A DNA stretch of 64,000 nucleotides, taken from the NCBI RefSeq assembly GCF_008801815.1, contig NZ_VZOX01000019.1; one strand, 5' to 3'. Below are positions 35,549-44,809 of the stretch, one piece after another (positions within the stretch are counted from its first letter, which is position 1; every line of letters starts with the position of its first letter). The notes under the pieces are model-generated. The model saw only the letters and a program-made list of their open reading frames with translations, ran no database searches and was not told the DNA's origin. The translations under genes and the position numbers were made by a program. This stretch comes from Edwardsiella anguillarum (GTDB taxonomy: Bacteria; Pseudomonadota; Gammaproteobacteria; Enterobacterales; Enterobacteriaceae).

Positions 35549-37225
35549 ATGAGTGTCGATAATTCTGTGCCGGCGCCGCGGGGCGGCGAGCGGCGGGCGG
35601 CCGACGACCGACCCGGTTTTTTCAGTAAGGCGCGTATCATTGCCCGTCCGGGGTTTAACCGTTGGCTGGTTCCGCCGGCGGCGCTGGCGATCCACCTGTG
35701 CATTGGCATGGCCTATGGCTTTTCCGTCTTTTGGCTGCCGCTGTCGCAGGCGCTGGGAGGCGGCGCGGCACGCGCCTGTCCGGCGCAGATGTCCGCTTGG
35801 CAAGAGCTCTTTACCACCCAGTGCGACTGGCGCATCTCCATGCTGGGCTGGACCTATACCCTCTTTTTTATCTTTCTGGGCTGCTCGGCGGCGCTGTGGG
35901 GAAGCTGGCTCGAGAAGGCGGGGCCGCGTAAGGTCGGGGTCGTCGCAGCCTGCTGCTGGTGCGGCGGACTGATGTTTTCCGCGCTGGGGGTCTACCTGCA
36001 TCAGCTGTGGATGCTGTGGCTGGGATCCGGGGTTATCGGTGGCATCGGCCTGGGGCTCGGCTATATCTCACCGGTATCGACGCTGATCCGCTGGTTTCCC
36101 GATCGGCGCGGGATGGCGACGGGGCTGGCGATAATGGGATTTGGCGGCGGCGCGATGGTGGGGGCGCCGCTGGCGAATAGCCTGATGCACTTCTACGCCG
36201 CGGCCGGGGGCGTCGGCGTATGGCAGACCTTTCTGACGCTGGCGCTGATCTACTGGGTCTTCATGCTGTCCGGCGCGTTGGCCTATCGCATTCCGCCCAT
36301 CGGCTGGCGTCCCCAGGGGATGGCGACGACGACGGAGACGCCCGCGGCGCAGGGCTTCACCCACATGGAGGTGCACGTCAGCGTGGCCTGCCGCACGCCG
36401 CAGTTTTGGCTGGTGTGGGCGGTGCTGTGTCTCAACGTCTCCGCCGGTATCGGCATTATCGGCATGGCCTCCCCGCTGCTGCAGGAGGTCTTTGCCGGGC
36501 GATTGCTGGGAGGCACGCAGACCTTTGCCGAGCTGTCCAGCGCCCAACTGGCGCAGATCGCCGCCATCGCCGCCGGGTTCACCGGCCTGCTGAGCCTGTT
36601 TAATATCGGCGGGCGTTTTTTCTGGGCCTCGCTCTCCGATCGCATCGGGCGTAAGAGAACGTTCTTTCTCTTTTTTACCCTCGGCGTGGCGCTGTACAGC
36701 CTGCTGCCGACGCTGGGCACGCTGGGCAGCGTAACGCTGTTTGTTCTGGCATTTTGCCTGATCGTGTCGATGTACGGCGGGGGCTTTGCGACGGTGCCGG
36801 CCTATCTGGCGGATCTTTTTGGTACCCAGATGGTGGGGGCGATCCATGGCCGCCTGCTGACCGCCTGGTCGGCGGCGGGGATCCTGGGGCCGGTGCTGGT
36901 CAACTATCTGCGGGAGTATCAGCTCAGTCGCGGCGTCGCCCGCGCGCAGGCCTATTCCGAGACGCTGTATATCCTGGCGGGTCTGCTGCTGGCCGGTCTG
37001 GTGTGTAATCTGTTGATCCGTCCGGTCGATCGACGCTATACGATGAGCGAGGCTCAGCTGACGCAGGCGCGCTCCCTGTATAAGGTGAACCCGAATGCCC
37101 AGCTTAGCTGGGTGGCGGACGCCGGCAGCCGGCCGTGGGTCGCGCTCTCCTGGCTGGCCGTGGGGCTGCCGCTGCTGTGGGGATGCTGGATTACGCTGCA
37201 GCAGGCCGGGCAGCTGTTTGGATAG
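35549..37225 (+). CDS. Oxalate/formate antiporter (OFA)-family MFS transporter
   Basis: A 558-residue major-facilitator protein of the OFA family, with a hydrophilic N-terminus of about 40 residues and then about 12 helices. Family signs include PPAALAIHLCIGMAYGFSVFWLPL, GWTYTLFFIFLG, FPDRRGMATGLAIMGFGGGAMVG and SDRIGRKRTFFLF. It is larger than the typical 400-residue OFA proteins such as E. coli YhjX. The extra length is a central loop after helix 3 and a C-terminal extension with one more hydrophobic segment (residues about 530-550). AGGAG sits about 10 bases before the ATG at 35549; the frame is open further upstream. Its substrate is unknown; a carboxylate is likely. The 287 bp between it and ubiA hold no visible gene. 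Confidence 0.85.
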   Translation: MSVDNSVPAPRGGERRAADDRPGFFSKARIIARPGFNRWLVPPAALAIHLCIGMAYGFSVFWLPLSQALGGGAARACPAQMSAWQELFTTQCDWRISMLGWTYTLFFIFLGCSAALWGSWLEKAGPRKVGVVAACCWCGGLMFSALGVYLHQLWMLWLGSGVIGGIGLGLGYISPVSTLIRWFPDRRGMATGLAIMGFGGGAMVGAPLANSLMHFYAAAGGVGVWQTFLTLALIYWVFMLSGALAYRIPPIGWRPQGMATTTETPAAQGFTHMEVHVSVACRTPQFWLVWAVLCLNVSAGIGIIGMASPLLQEVFAGRLLGGTQTFAELSSAQLAQIAAIAAGFTGLLSLFNIGGRFFWASLSDRIGRKRTFFLFFTLGVALYSLLPTLGTLGSVTLFVLAFCLIVSMYGGGFATVPAYLADLFGTQMVGAIHGRLLTAWSAAGILGPVLVNYLREYQLSRGVARAQAYSETLYILAGLLLAGLVCNLLIRPVDRRYTMSEAQLTQARSLYKVNPNAQLSWVADAGSRPWVALSWLAVGLPLLWGCWITLQQAGQLFG

Positions 37226-37232
37226 GCGAAGA

Positions 37233-37260
37233 AAAACGCCCGGCGTAGGCCGGGCGTTTT
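37233..37260. terminator. Bidirectional terminator between the OFA transporter and plsB
   Basis: A perfect 12-bp stem aaaacgcccggc / gccgggcgtttt with a gtag loop lies between the convergent genes, with A/T tails on both sides. Confidence 0.92.
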
Positions 37261-37279
37261 AGGGGGATTGCCGCGGGCG

Positions 37280-39736
37280 TTACGCGGCGCCGTCGTTCGC
37301 GGCGCCGGTATCTTCCAGCGCAGCGATGCTGACGCTTTCGATGGTCAGGCGAATCTCCGGGGTCAGCAGATCGGCCAGCAGGTTATAGATTTCCAGCGTC
37401 TGCTCGCGCACCGCATCGCCGACGTCGTTGATATAGCCCTCTGCGCGCAGCGTCGCCACCAGGGTGGCGAAGACCGCCTTGTCGAAGAACTCCGGCGCAT
37501 TGATGCCGTGCAGCACCGACAGACGCTGGGCCAGGATCCGGCTCTCTTTCTCCAGGGCGCCGCGGCTGATGCTGGGGTTGGCGCTCAGCAGCGAGAAGGT
37601 GATGGCATAGCGCTGCAGGGTTTCACGCACCCCGGAGGCCAGCAGCTGCAGGGCGCGGATACGCGGCGGGTTAATGCTCAGGGTATCATCCTGCAGGCTG
37701 ATCAGCTGCTGGCGACACAGTTCATCGATGATCGGGCCCAGCACCTGCGGCAGCGTTTCCGGCGCATAGTGCATGAACAGCTCCTGCTTCAGCATCGGGT
37801 AGATCACCGCCGCCTGGCGCAGCAGCTCGCCGCGTGAGATCTGGCGATGGTGGATAACCATGCTGGCAACCAGCGCCGGCAGCACCAGCATATGCTGAAT
37901 GTTATTGCGGTAGTAGGTCATCAGCACCGCCTGCTCGCGCGGCAGAATGATCAGATCACCGATGTTATCCTTCTCAACCTCAAACTTGTTCATCTGCAGG
38001 GCGTGGTCCAGCAGCTCCTGCGGCGTGCGCTGTGGCAGCGTCGCATCCGACGCGTAGGGCACGTTTTGCAGCAGCTGCAGGTAGCACTCCAGCTGCTCCA
38101 GCAGCTGCTCGCGGGTCAGCGCACGCTGGCGCGAGGCCAGCAGCGCCGTGGCGCACAGGTTCATGGCGTTAGCGGCAGCGGCCTTATTGATGTTGACCAT
38201 CACTTCGCCGGCGATGCTGTTGACGCTGGGGGTGAGCCAGTGCGGACGTTGGGCCTCAATAGGATCGATAGCCTCGCGCCACTCCGGTACGTGCTGGTTG
38301 AGCCAGACGTTAAGGGAGATAGGCTCGCCAAAGTTGACGTAGCCCTGGCCCAGGTTACGCAGCTTACGTAGCCCGCGCACCATCTGCAGCAGGCTCTCTT
38401 TTTCTTTCGTCGCCCCGCGTAGCTCTTTGGCGTAGGTGGCGACCTCCATCACGTGCTCGTAGCCGATATAGACCGGCACCAGGGTGATCGGACGCTTACC
38501 GCCGCGCAGCATGGCCTGCAGCGTCATGGCCAGGGTGCCGGTTTTCGGCTCCAGCAGGCGGCCGGTACGTGAGCGCCCACCCTCCATAAAGTATTCGACG
38601 GAGTAGCCGCGGCTGAACAGCTCGCCGAGGTATTCACGGAACACCGTGGAGTAGAGCTTGTTGCCCTTAAACGTCCGGCGGATGAAGAAGGCGCCCAGCC
38701 GACGGAAGATCGGCCCGGCCGGCCAAAAGTTCAGGTTGATGCCGGCGGCGATATGCGGCGGCACCAACCCCTGGTGGTAGAGCACATAGGAGAGCAGCAG
38801 ATAGTCCATGTGGCTGCGGTGGCAGGGAACATAGACTATCTCGTGACCATCCTGGGCCAGCTGACGCACGCGCTCGGCGTTATGGACGTTAATCCCCTGG
38901 TACAGGCGGTTCCAGGTCCAGCTGAGTACGCGGTCGGAGAGACGCACCGCCTCATAGGTAAAGTCAGCCGCGATCTCTTCCATCAGCGCGACCGCATTCT
39001 GCTGGGCCTTCTCGCGGGAGATCTTCTTGCTGCGGGCTTCGTCTTCAACGGCCTTTTCAATGGCCTTGGATCCGAGCAGCTTATTGAACAGCGCCTGTCT
39101 GTCCGGCAGGCGCGGGCCGACGGCGGCCAGGCGCAGGCGGGAGAAGTGCATACGCGCTACGCGCGCCAGCTTCTGGGCGATGGTTTTGTCGGTGCCGTGC
39201 TCATCGGCCATATAGCGCAGCGAGACGGTATTGGAGAAGCGCACAAAGCTGTCGCGTCCCAGCCACAGCACGGCGAAGAATTTCTGAATACCGTTGAGCA
39301 GGCGCAGCTGCGGGGCGCCTTTATGATCCTCGCGGCCCGGTGCGCGGCCAAACATCACGGAGACCGGTATCATCTGAATATCCAGCGACGGGTTGCCGCG
39401 GTGCAGATCCAGATAGTCGAGGAACAGTTTGACCGACGCCTGCTTGGGCGCGTAGTAGCGGAAGACCCGCGGGCCATCGTCTATAAACACATAGCGTGGC
39501 AGGATGACGCCGTCGATTTCATTGTCATCCAGCGGGTCGGGCAGATCCAGCGCCAGACAGCGATCGCGTAGGGTCAGTAGATCCGCCTTAGAGTTATAGG
39601 GCAGAACATAGAAGACCGGCCGGGTGGTGTCCAAACGCAGTTCGGCCACCGGATCGGTGGGGATAACTTTACTTTTTACAAGTAATTTAAGCGGTAAATT
39701 CAACAGCTTATAATATATTTTACGCCATCCAGACAT
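37280..39736 (-). CDS. plsB: Glycerol-3-phosphate acyltransferase PlsB
   Basis: An 818-residue inner-membrane enzyme (E. coli 807 aa) catalysing the first acylation of glycerol 3-phosphate. The acyltransferase blocks are present: HRSHMDYLLLSYVLY (HX4D) near residue 305, GAFFIRRTFKGNKLYSTVF, FMEGGRSRTGRLLEPKTG and ITLVPVYIGYE. An amphipathic N-terminus precedes a long N-terminal domain. It diverges from dgkA, as in E. coli. Confidence 0.97.
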   Translation of the reverse strand: MSGWRKIYYKLLNLPLKLLVKSKVIPTDPVAELRLDTTRPVFYVLPYNSKADLLTLRDRCLALDLPDPLDDNEIDGVILPRYVFIDDGPRVFRYYAPKQASVKLFLDYLDLHRGNPSLDIQMIPVSVMFGRAPGREDHKGAPQLRLLNGIQKFFAVLWLGRDSFVRFSNTVSLRYMADEHGTDKTIAQKLARVARMHFSRLRLAAVGPRLPDRQALFNKLLGSKAIEKAVEDEARSKKISREKAQQNAVALMEEIAADFTYEAVRLSDRVLSWTWNRLYQGINVHNAERVRQLAQDGHEIVYVPCHRSHMDYLLLSYVLYHQGLVPPHIAAGINLNFWPAGPIFRRLGAFFIRRTFKGNKLYSTVFREYLGELFSRGYSVEYFMEGGRSRTGRLLEPKTGTLAMTLQAMLRGGKRPITLVPVYIGYEHVMEVATYAKELRGATKEKESLLQMVRGLRKLRNLGQGYVNFGEPISLNVWLNQHVPEWREAIDPIEAQRPHWLTPSVNSIAGEVMVNINKAAAANAMNLCATALLASRQRALTREQLLEQLECYLQLLQNVPYASDATLPQRTPQELLDHALQMNKFEVEKDNIGDLIILPREQAVLMTYYRNNIQHMLVLPALVASMVIHHRQISRGELLRQAAVIYPMLKQELFMHYAPETLPQVLGPIIDELCRQQLISLQDDTLSINPPRIRALQLLASGVRETLQRYAITFSLLSANPSISRGALEKESRILAQRLSVLHGINAPEFFDKAVFATLVATLRAEGYINDVGDAVREQTLEIYNLLADLLTPEIRLTIESVSIAALEDTGAANDGAA

Positions 39737-39861
39737 AAAAGTATCAGCCTCTTGTTAGCAATGCGCGGCAAGGATACCAGAAAGTAGCCCTGAGATCTGT
39801 GGTGCCGGGATCCCGGGAAGCGGCTAAAATGCCCGCCAATGCTCATCGTTATGGATTATCT

Positions 39862-40224
39862 ATGAATAGTACTACAGGTTTGACTCGAATCATTAAAGCG
39901 GCCGGTTACTCGATCAAAGGACTGCAGGCGGCATGGCGCCATGAGGCGGCGTTCCGTCAGGAGAGTCTGCTGCTGGCTGTCGCGGCGGCGCTGGCCTGTT
40001 GGCTTGACGTCACGGCGGTCGAGCGCATTTTACTGATCGGCAGCGTGACGCTGGTGGTGATCCTGGAAATCCTCAACAGCGCTATCGAGGCGGTAGTGGA
40101 CCGGATTGGCAGCGAACGCCATGAGCTGTCCGGCCGCGCCAAAGATATGGGATCGGCGGCGGTATTCGTGGCGCTGTGGCTGGCGCTGTTTGTCTGGGTC
40201 AGCATTCTGTGGACGCATTGGTAA
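39862..40224 (+). CDS. dgkA: Diacylglycerol kinase DgkA
   Basis: A 120-residue trimeric integral membrane kinase that phosphorylates diacylglycerol released in membrane-derived oligosaccharide synthesis. The active-site signature EILNSAIEAVVDRIG (Glu ligands) and HELSGRAKDMGSAAV are intact. Three membrane helices follow an N-terminal amphipathic helix. The ATG at 39862 matches the E. coli N-terminus (NSTTGLTRI); the frame is open to 39799. In E. coli lexA follows directly; here the citrate locus intervenes. Confidence 0.95.
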   Translation: MNSTTGLTRIIKAAGYSIKGLQAAWRHEAAFRQESLLLAVAAALACWLDVTAVERILLIGSVTLVVILEILNSAIEAVVDRIGSERHELSGRAKDMGSAAVFVALWLALFVWVSILWTHW

Positions 40225-40284
40225 CCGATGTGTCGTTTGGCGGCGGCTCTCATGGATTTATGCTCAGTTGCCCGCGCCGGAAAA

Positions 40285-40318
40285 CATCACCCCCTGCGCG
40301 GATGCGCAGGGGGTGATG
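40285..40318. terminator. Hairpin between convergent dgkA and citT
   Basis: A perfect 15-bp stem catcaccccctgcgc / gcgcagggggtgatg has a ggat-type loop. On the minus strand it runs into TTTTCC, so it can terminate the cit operon. It marks the left edge of the citrate locus. Confidence 0.8.
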
Positions 40319-40347
40319 GCATAACAACATGGGCGTTAGGCGAGAGG

Positions 40348-41805
40348 TTAGTTCCACATGGCCATGATAGGCCAACCGATGCCTAGCAGCGCGGCGATGT
40401 AGATAACCCCAAAGATGGCGCCAAGTCGCCAGTAATCCTGAGATTTTACATAGCCACAGCCGTAGATGATGATCCCCGGGCCAGTGGCGTACGGGGTCAG
40501 ACAGCCCATCAGGCCGATAGAGAGCACCAGCAGCAGGCACAGTTGGTCCATCGGAACCCCTGGAATGCTCTGGGCGACGGCCAGGATCACCGGCAGCATG
40601 GTGGCGGTGTGGGCGGTCAGGCTGGCGAACAGGTAGTGGGCAAAGTAGAACACCAGCACCAGGGCGATGACCGTCGCGGTCGGTGAGAAACCGGCCAGGT
40701 GGGTGCTCATGGTTTTGGCGAACCATTCGATAAAGCCGGAGCGGGTCAGACCGTTGGCCATGACCACCAAGGTAGACAGGTTGACCAGGGTATTCCAGGC
40801 GCCGCTGTACTTGGTAACATCCTTCCACGGCACCACGTGCAGCGCCAGCATCAGGGCGACCGCCAGCAGGGCGACGGCGGTGGCGTTGATGAAATCATCG
40901 CCAAAGACCCACAGCGCCAGGCTCAGCAGCACCAGGCAGATCAGGGTGATTTCATGGCGGGTCAGGGCGCCCATCTCTTTCAGCGCGCTACCGGCCCAGG
41001 TAGCGACCTGCTCGCTGTGGGTCACGGTCGGCTTGTACAGTACGTAGGAGAGCCACGGGGCGACGATTAACAGCAGCAGACCCACCGGCAGAAAGCCGAG
41101 GAACCACTGCATCCAGGAGATCTGGATACCGGCAATTTTACTGACAAACTCCAGGCCCAGTACGTTCGGCGCGGCACCGGTGACGAACATGGAGGAGCTG
41201 ATGCTGGTACTGATCACCATCATCCACATCAGATAGCTACCGATGCGGCGTGAAGAGGGATCGTTGGGATGGGAATCGAACAGCGGCGGCAGGTTTTTGA
41301 TCACCGGAAAGACGGTGCCGCCGGTACGCGCGGTGTTAGACGGCGTAAAGGGCGCCAGCAGAATATCGATGATGACGATGGCGTAGCCGAGAGTGAGCGT
41401 TCGCTTACCCATGAACTTGACCAGCAGCAGGGCGATACGCCGACCCAGCCCACTGACCTCATAGCCCAGGGCAAAAATAAAGGCGCCGAACACCAACCAC
41501 ACGGTGGTGCTGGAGAAGCCGGCCAGCCCCCACTTCAGCGCCTGTTTACTGGCGTCGAAGGCGGGATCGGCCAGCTCTTTGGCGTCAAACAGCAGGAACT
41601 GGTTACCGATAACGACGATGGTCACGGCGATAAAGCTGATGGCGGTGGCCGGGATGGGCTCAAGGATCATCCCGACGATCATGGCGACAAACACGGCAAA
41701 ATAGTGCCAGGCCTGCGGCGGCATGCCTTCGGGGACTGGGATCATAAACATAATCCCCATCACCACGAGGGGCGCGAGTAGTTTCCCTATTTTCTCTTTG
41801 GACAT
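40348..41805 (-). CDS. citT: Citrate:succinate antiporter CitT
   Basis: A 485-residue inner-membrane transporter of the DASS family (E. coli CitT 487 aa), exchanging external citrate for the succinate made during citrate fermentation. Very high similarity is visible throughout: PDGMPPQ-type PEGMPPQAWHYFAVFVAMIVG, LLAPFTPSNTARTGGTVFPVI and TPYATGPGIIIYGCGYV. The two SNT/TAT-type DASS substrate motifs (PSNTARTGG, LTAHTATM) are kept. It is the last gene of citCDEFXGT. Confidence 0.97.
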   Translation of the reverse strand: MSKEKIGKLLAPLVVMGIMFMIPVPEGMPPQAWHYFAVFVAMIVGMILEPIPATAISFIAVTIVVIGNQFLLFDAKELADPAFDASKQALKWGLAGFSSTTVWLVFGAFIFALGYEVSGLGRRIALLLVKFMGKRTLTLGYAIVIIDILLAPFTPSNTARTGGTVFPVIKNLPPLFDSHPNDPSSRRIGSYLMWMMVISTSISSSMFVTGAAPNVLGLEFVSKIAGIQISWMQWFLGFLPVGLLLLIVAPWLSYVLYKPTVTHSEQVATWAGSALKEMGALTRHEITLICLVLLSLALWVFGDDFINATAVALLAVALMLALHVVPWKDVTKYSGAWNTLVNLSTLVVMANGLTRSGFIEWFAKTMSTHLAGFSPTATVIALVLVFYFAHYLFASLTAHTATMLPVILAVAQSIPGVPMDQLCLLLVLSIGLMGCLTPYATGPGIIIYGCGYVKSQDYWRLGAIFGVIYIAALLGIGWPIMAMWN

Positions 41806-41834
41806 AACTGATGACTCCGGTAAGGATGATATTT

Positions 41835-42746
41835 TTAATGTTCAGCTTGCAAAATCGGGTAACAGAGGTGAGCCAGAAACCAGGTGAGGATCAGCAGATC
41901 CGCGCTGCCGCCCGGGCTCAGGTGATGGTCAATACACTCGGCGTCAAAGCGGCGTAGCGCCTGCAGATCGGCCGGGGTGCGGATGCCGCCGGTTGCCAGT
42001 AGCGCGGCGGCGCGCTGCTGCATCCAGCGCAGCCCGCTCTCGCCGCCGCGCGCCGCGACATTGGTATCCTGGTTATGCGCCATCAGTTGCACCAGGGTAT
42101 CGAGCAGCGCCAGCTCCGGATCGCGTCCGGCGGCCAGCGCCCTCTGGTAATGGGGAAGCGCCAGATTCAGCACCAGCGGGTAGCCGGCCTCCGCCTCGCC
42201 GCGGGCGCCGGTAATGCCCAGCGTGATAAACAGACGCTGTCCGGCCGTGGACGCCTGCGCCGGGCGCAGGGAGGTCAGCTCGCGCGCGACCAGCCCGCGG
42301 CAAAACTGAGCCGCATAGCCGCACAGCCGCGCGGGGGTGAGCGGTTGGCCGCGCTGGTGGCTGCGCCCGGCGGCGGCGCACAGCAGGCCGAGAGAAAAGA
42401 TACTGCCCTTATGGGTATTGACGCCGGCGGTCGCGCGGAACATGTCCGTCTCGCAGGCGACGCCGAGCGCGCGCAGGCCTGGCAATACGCTGCCGCCGTC
42501 CAGCGCGGCGCTGTCGGCCCCGTACTCGACAAAGCGGGCCAGCCAGGGGGCGATGGCATCGGCGCTGCGCACAAAGTCGCTGTGGGCCATGTCGCGGTGG
42601 GCGCCGCTGTTGTGGCGATCGACCAGGCCCGGCTTGGGCGTCAGATTGACCTCGGCCAGCATGGCGCGCCAGCCCAGCGTGGCACAGTGGTGACAGGCCT
42701 GGCTCAGGGAAAGGCGATGCGGGCTATGCGTTGTCGGGTTGTGCAT
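41835..42746 (-). CDS. citG: Triphosphoribosyl-dephospho-CoA synthase CitG
   Basis: A 303-residue enzyme making 2'-(5''-triphosphoribosyl)-3'-dephospho-CoA, the precursor of the citrate lyase prosthetic group. Family blocks: LGWRAMLAEVNLTPKPGLVDRHNSGAH, AGVNTHKGSIFSLG, GARGEAEAGYPLV and LSPGGSADLLILTWFL. E. coli CitG is 292 aa. Its start overlaps the citX end by 23 bp, giving translational coupling of the two prosthetic-group genes. In some bacteria CitX and CitG are fused; here they are separate. Confidence 0.95.
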   Translation of the reverse strand: MHNPTTHSPHRLSLSQACHHCATLGWRAMLAEVNLTPKPGLVDRHNSGAHRDMAHSDFVRSADAIAPWLARFVEYGADSAALDGGSVLPGLRALGVACETDMFRATAGVNTHKGSIFSLGLLCAAAGRSHQRGQPLTPARLCGYAAQFCRGLVARELTSLRPAQASTAGQRLFITLGITGARGEAEAGYPLVLNLALPHYQRALAAGRDPELALLDTLVQLMAHNQDTNVAARGGESGLRWMQQRAAALLATGGIRTPADLQALRRFDAECIDHHLSPGGSADLLILTWFLAHLCYPILQAEH

Positions 42747-43275
42747 CGTGAACCAGTGCCTCCATATGGGCGAGAAGTTGGGCCACGTCGTGGCGGCGCT
42801 CGCGGGCGCACAGCACGGCGGGGCGTTGGCAAATCAAGCAGCGGCGGGCCGGCAGCTGATAATCGCCGCGCGACAGGATCTGTCCGTCGCTTGCCAAGAC
42901 ATCCATGTCCCAGAGCCGACCCAGGGGATGGGTCTGCTCCAGTGCGATGGCCGCCTGTTTGACCTGTTCGGCCGGCGCATCGATGGCCATCAGCCCTTCC
43001 GGGCCGGTGGCTAACTCCAGCGAACGCTGCTCCCTGATGCGCCATTCCTGACGCTGCGCCAGCTGGCTCAGCGCCGCGATGCCCGCATTGAAGATGCGGC
43101 GCGTCAGCGGGCTATCCTTGACCGGGCCGGGGGCGACCACGGTAAAGGAGAGCAGCGTACAGGTATGGCGGGTCAGCCATGCCGCCTGCCGGGACTGCCT
43201 GCATTCACGGCTGAGGAGCAGTTCCGGTAGGGTGACGGTATGGCTGGCCGCCAAATGGGGGAGCAGGGTCATCAT
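42724..43275 (-). CDS. citX: Apo-citrate lyase phosphoribosyl-dephospho-CoA transferase CitX
   Basis: A 183-residue transferase (same length as E. coli CitX) that attaches the prosthetic group to the acyl carrier protein CitD. Recognisable blocks are TVVAPGPVKDS, TRRIFN, ATGPEGL, HPLGRLWDMDVL and RRCLICQRPAVLCARERRH, with the last bearing the conserved cysteine cluster. It starts 3 bases after the citF stop; AAGGA lies within the end of citF. Tandem ATGs (43275, 43272) leave the exact start uncertain by one codon. Confidence 0.95.
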   Translation of the reverse strand: MMTLLPHLAASHTVTLPELLLSRECRQSRQAAWLTRHTCTLLSFTVVAPGPVKDSPLTRRIFNAGIAALSQLAQRQEWRIREQRSLELATGPEGLMAIDAPAEQVKQAAIALEQTHPLGRLWDMDVLASDGQILSRGDYQLPARRCLICQRPAVLCARERRHDVAQLLAHMEALVHDAQPDNA

Positions 43276-43278
43276 CGC

Positions 43279-44799
43279 TTATTCCTTGACCTGGCGAACC
43301 ACGTCGATGACGGAGCCATCGCGGTAGCGCACCACGGCCACGACCTTGTCGGTAAAGGCGATCGGCTTCGGCTCGCCGGTCAGGGAGAGCGCGCGATCGC
43401 GCAGCCACTCAATGCTGACCAGCGGTAGGCCGGCGTCGCGCAGACGCTGCGCCAGCTCCGGACGCGCCGGGTTGACGGCGATACCGTGGTCGGTGACCAG
43501 GATGTCAATGCTGGAGCCGGGGGTGACGCAGGTCAGCACGCTATCGACGATGGTTGGGATACGTCCGCGCACCAGCGGCGCCACGATGATGGAGAGCGCA
43601 GAGCCGATGGCGGTATCGCAGTGACCGCCAGAGGCGCCGCGTAGAACGCCGTCGGAGCCGGTCAGCACGTTGACGTTGAAGTGAGTGTCCACTTCCAGCG
43701 CACTCAGCACCACCACGTCAAGACGGTCGACCGATGCACCCTTGGAGCTCCAGTTGGCGTATTGGTTGGCGCTGATTTCGATGTGGTTCGGGTTGCGCGC
43801 CAGGGAGCCGGCGGCGGCGCGGTCGAAGCTCTGCACATCGAGCAGCTTACGGATGTATCCCTTCTCGTGCAGATCGACGATGGTAGAGGTAATGCCGCCC
43901 AGGGCAAAGTCGGCGCGGATATCGGCGCGACGCATCTTGTCTTCCAGGAAGCGGGTCACGGCCAGCGAGGCGCCACCGGTGCCGGTCTGCAGCGAGAAGC
44001 CTTCGTTAAAGTAACCGGAGTGAGCGATCACTTCTGCCGCGCTGCGGGCGATTAAAAGCTCACGTGGGTTAGAGGTCATGCGGGTGGCATCCGCGCCGAT
44101 CTTACTGGCGTCGCCGACCTGATCGATCTGGACGATCAGGTCGACCTGATCCTGGGTCAGGCTGGCCGGGTTGTGCGGGTAAGGCAGAATCTCCTCGGTC
44201 AGCAGAACGACGCGGTTGGCCGCCTCGGCATCGGCGCGGGCGTAGCCCAGCGAGCCGCAGCAGGCGTTGCCGGTATAGCCGTTGGCGTTACCGAAGGCGT
44301 CGCAGGCCGGTACCCCGAGAAAGGCGACGTCGATGTTCAGTTCACCGCTGTCGATCAGGTGTACCCGGCCTCCGTGGGAGTGGATCTGCACCGGCTCGTC
44401 GAGCAGGCCATGGGAGATGGCATCGGCCAGAGGGCCGCGTAGGCCAGAGGTGTAGATCTTGCGTACCACGCCACTGCGGATATGGCCGACCAGCGGCGCA
44501 TGGCAGTCGCTCAGGGAGCTGGAGGCCAGGGTCAGATCCTTGAAGCCCATGGCGGCGATGACATCCATCACCTGATTCAGGGTCAGATCGCCGCCGCGGA
44601 AGGCGTGGTGGAAGGAGATGGTCATGCCGTCACGCAGGCCGCTGCGGCGGATGGCCTCCTCCAGAGAGGCGCACAGTTTGCGATCGCGCGCGTGATCGTC
44701 ATGGTACTGGGCCTTGCTGACGTCATTGAAGGCCGGCAGCGCGCCATCCCGTTGGCTAAAGGCGGCTACGCGGGCGTTTCGTTGGGTATCTTGTGTCAT
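43279..44799 (-). CDS. citF: Citrate lyase alpha subunit (citrate:acetyl-ACP transferase)
   Basis: A 506-residue subunit (E. coli 510 aa) that exchanges acetyl-ACP for citryl-ACP. It is nearly identical to E. coli CitF over long stretches, e.g. MTISFHHAFRGGDLTLNQVM, SSSLSDCHAPLV, QTGTGGASLAVTRFLEDKM and VSIEWLRDRA. The frame is open to 44883, but MTQDTQRN at 44799 follows AAGGCGATAAAG and matches the family start. The gene begins 10 bases after the citE stop. Confidence 0.96.
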   Translation of the reverse strand: MTQDTQRNARVAAFSQRDGALPAFNDVSKAQYHDDHARDRKLCASLEEAIRRSGLRDGMTISFHHAFRGGDLTLNQVMDVIAAMGFKDLTLASSSLSDCHAPLVGHIRSGVVRKIYTSGLRGPLADAISHGLLDEPVQIHSHGGRVHLIDSGELNIDVAFLGVPACDAFGNANGYTGNACCGSLGYARADAEAANRVVLLTEEILPYPHNPASLTQDQVDLIVQIDQVGDASKIGADATRMTSNPRELLIARSAAEVIAHSGYFNEGFSLQTGTGGASLAVTRFLEDKMRRADIRADFALGGITSTIVDLHEKGYIRKLLDVQSFDRAAAGSLARNPNHIEISANQYANWSSKGASVDRLDVVVLSALEVDTHFNVNVLTGSDGVLRGASGGHCDTAIGSALSIIVAPLVRGRIPTIVDSVLTCVTPGSSIDILVTDHGIAVNPARPELAQRLRDAGLPLVSIEWLRDRALSLTGEPKPIAFTDKVVAVVRYRDGSVIDVVRQVKE

Positions 44800-44809
44800 C
44801 TTTATCGCC

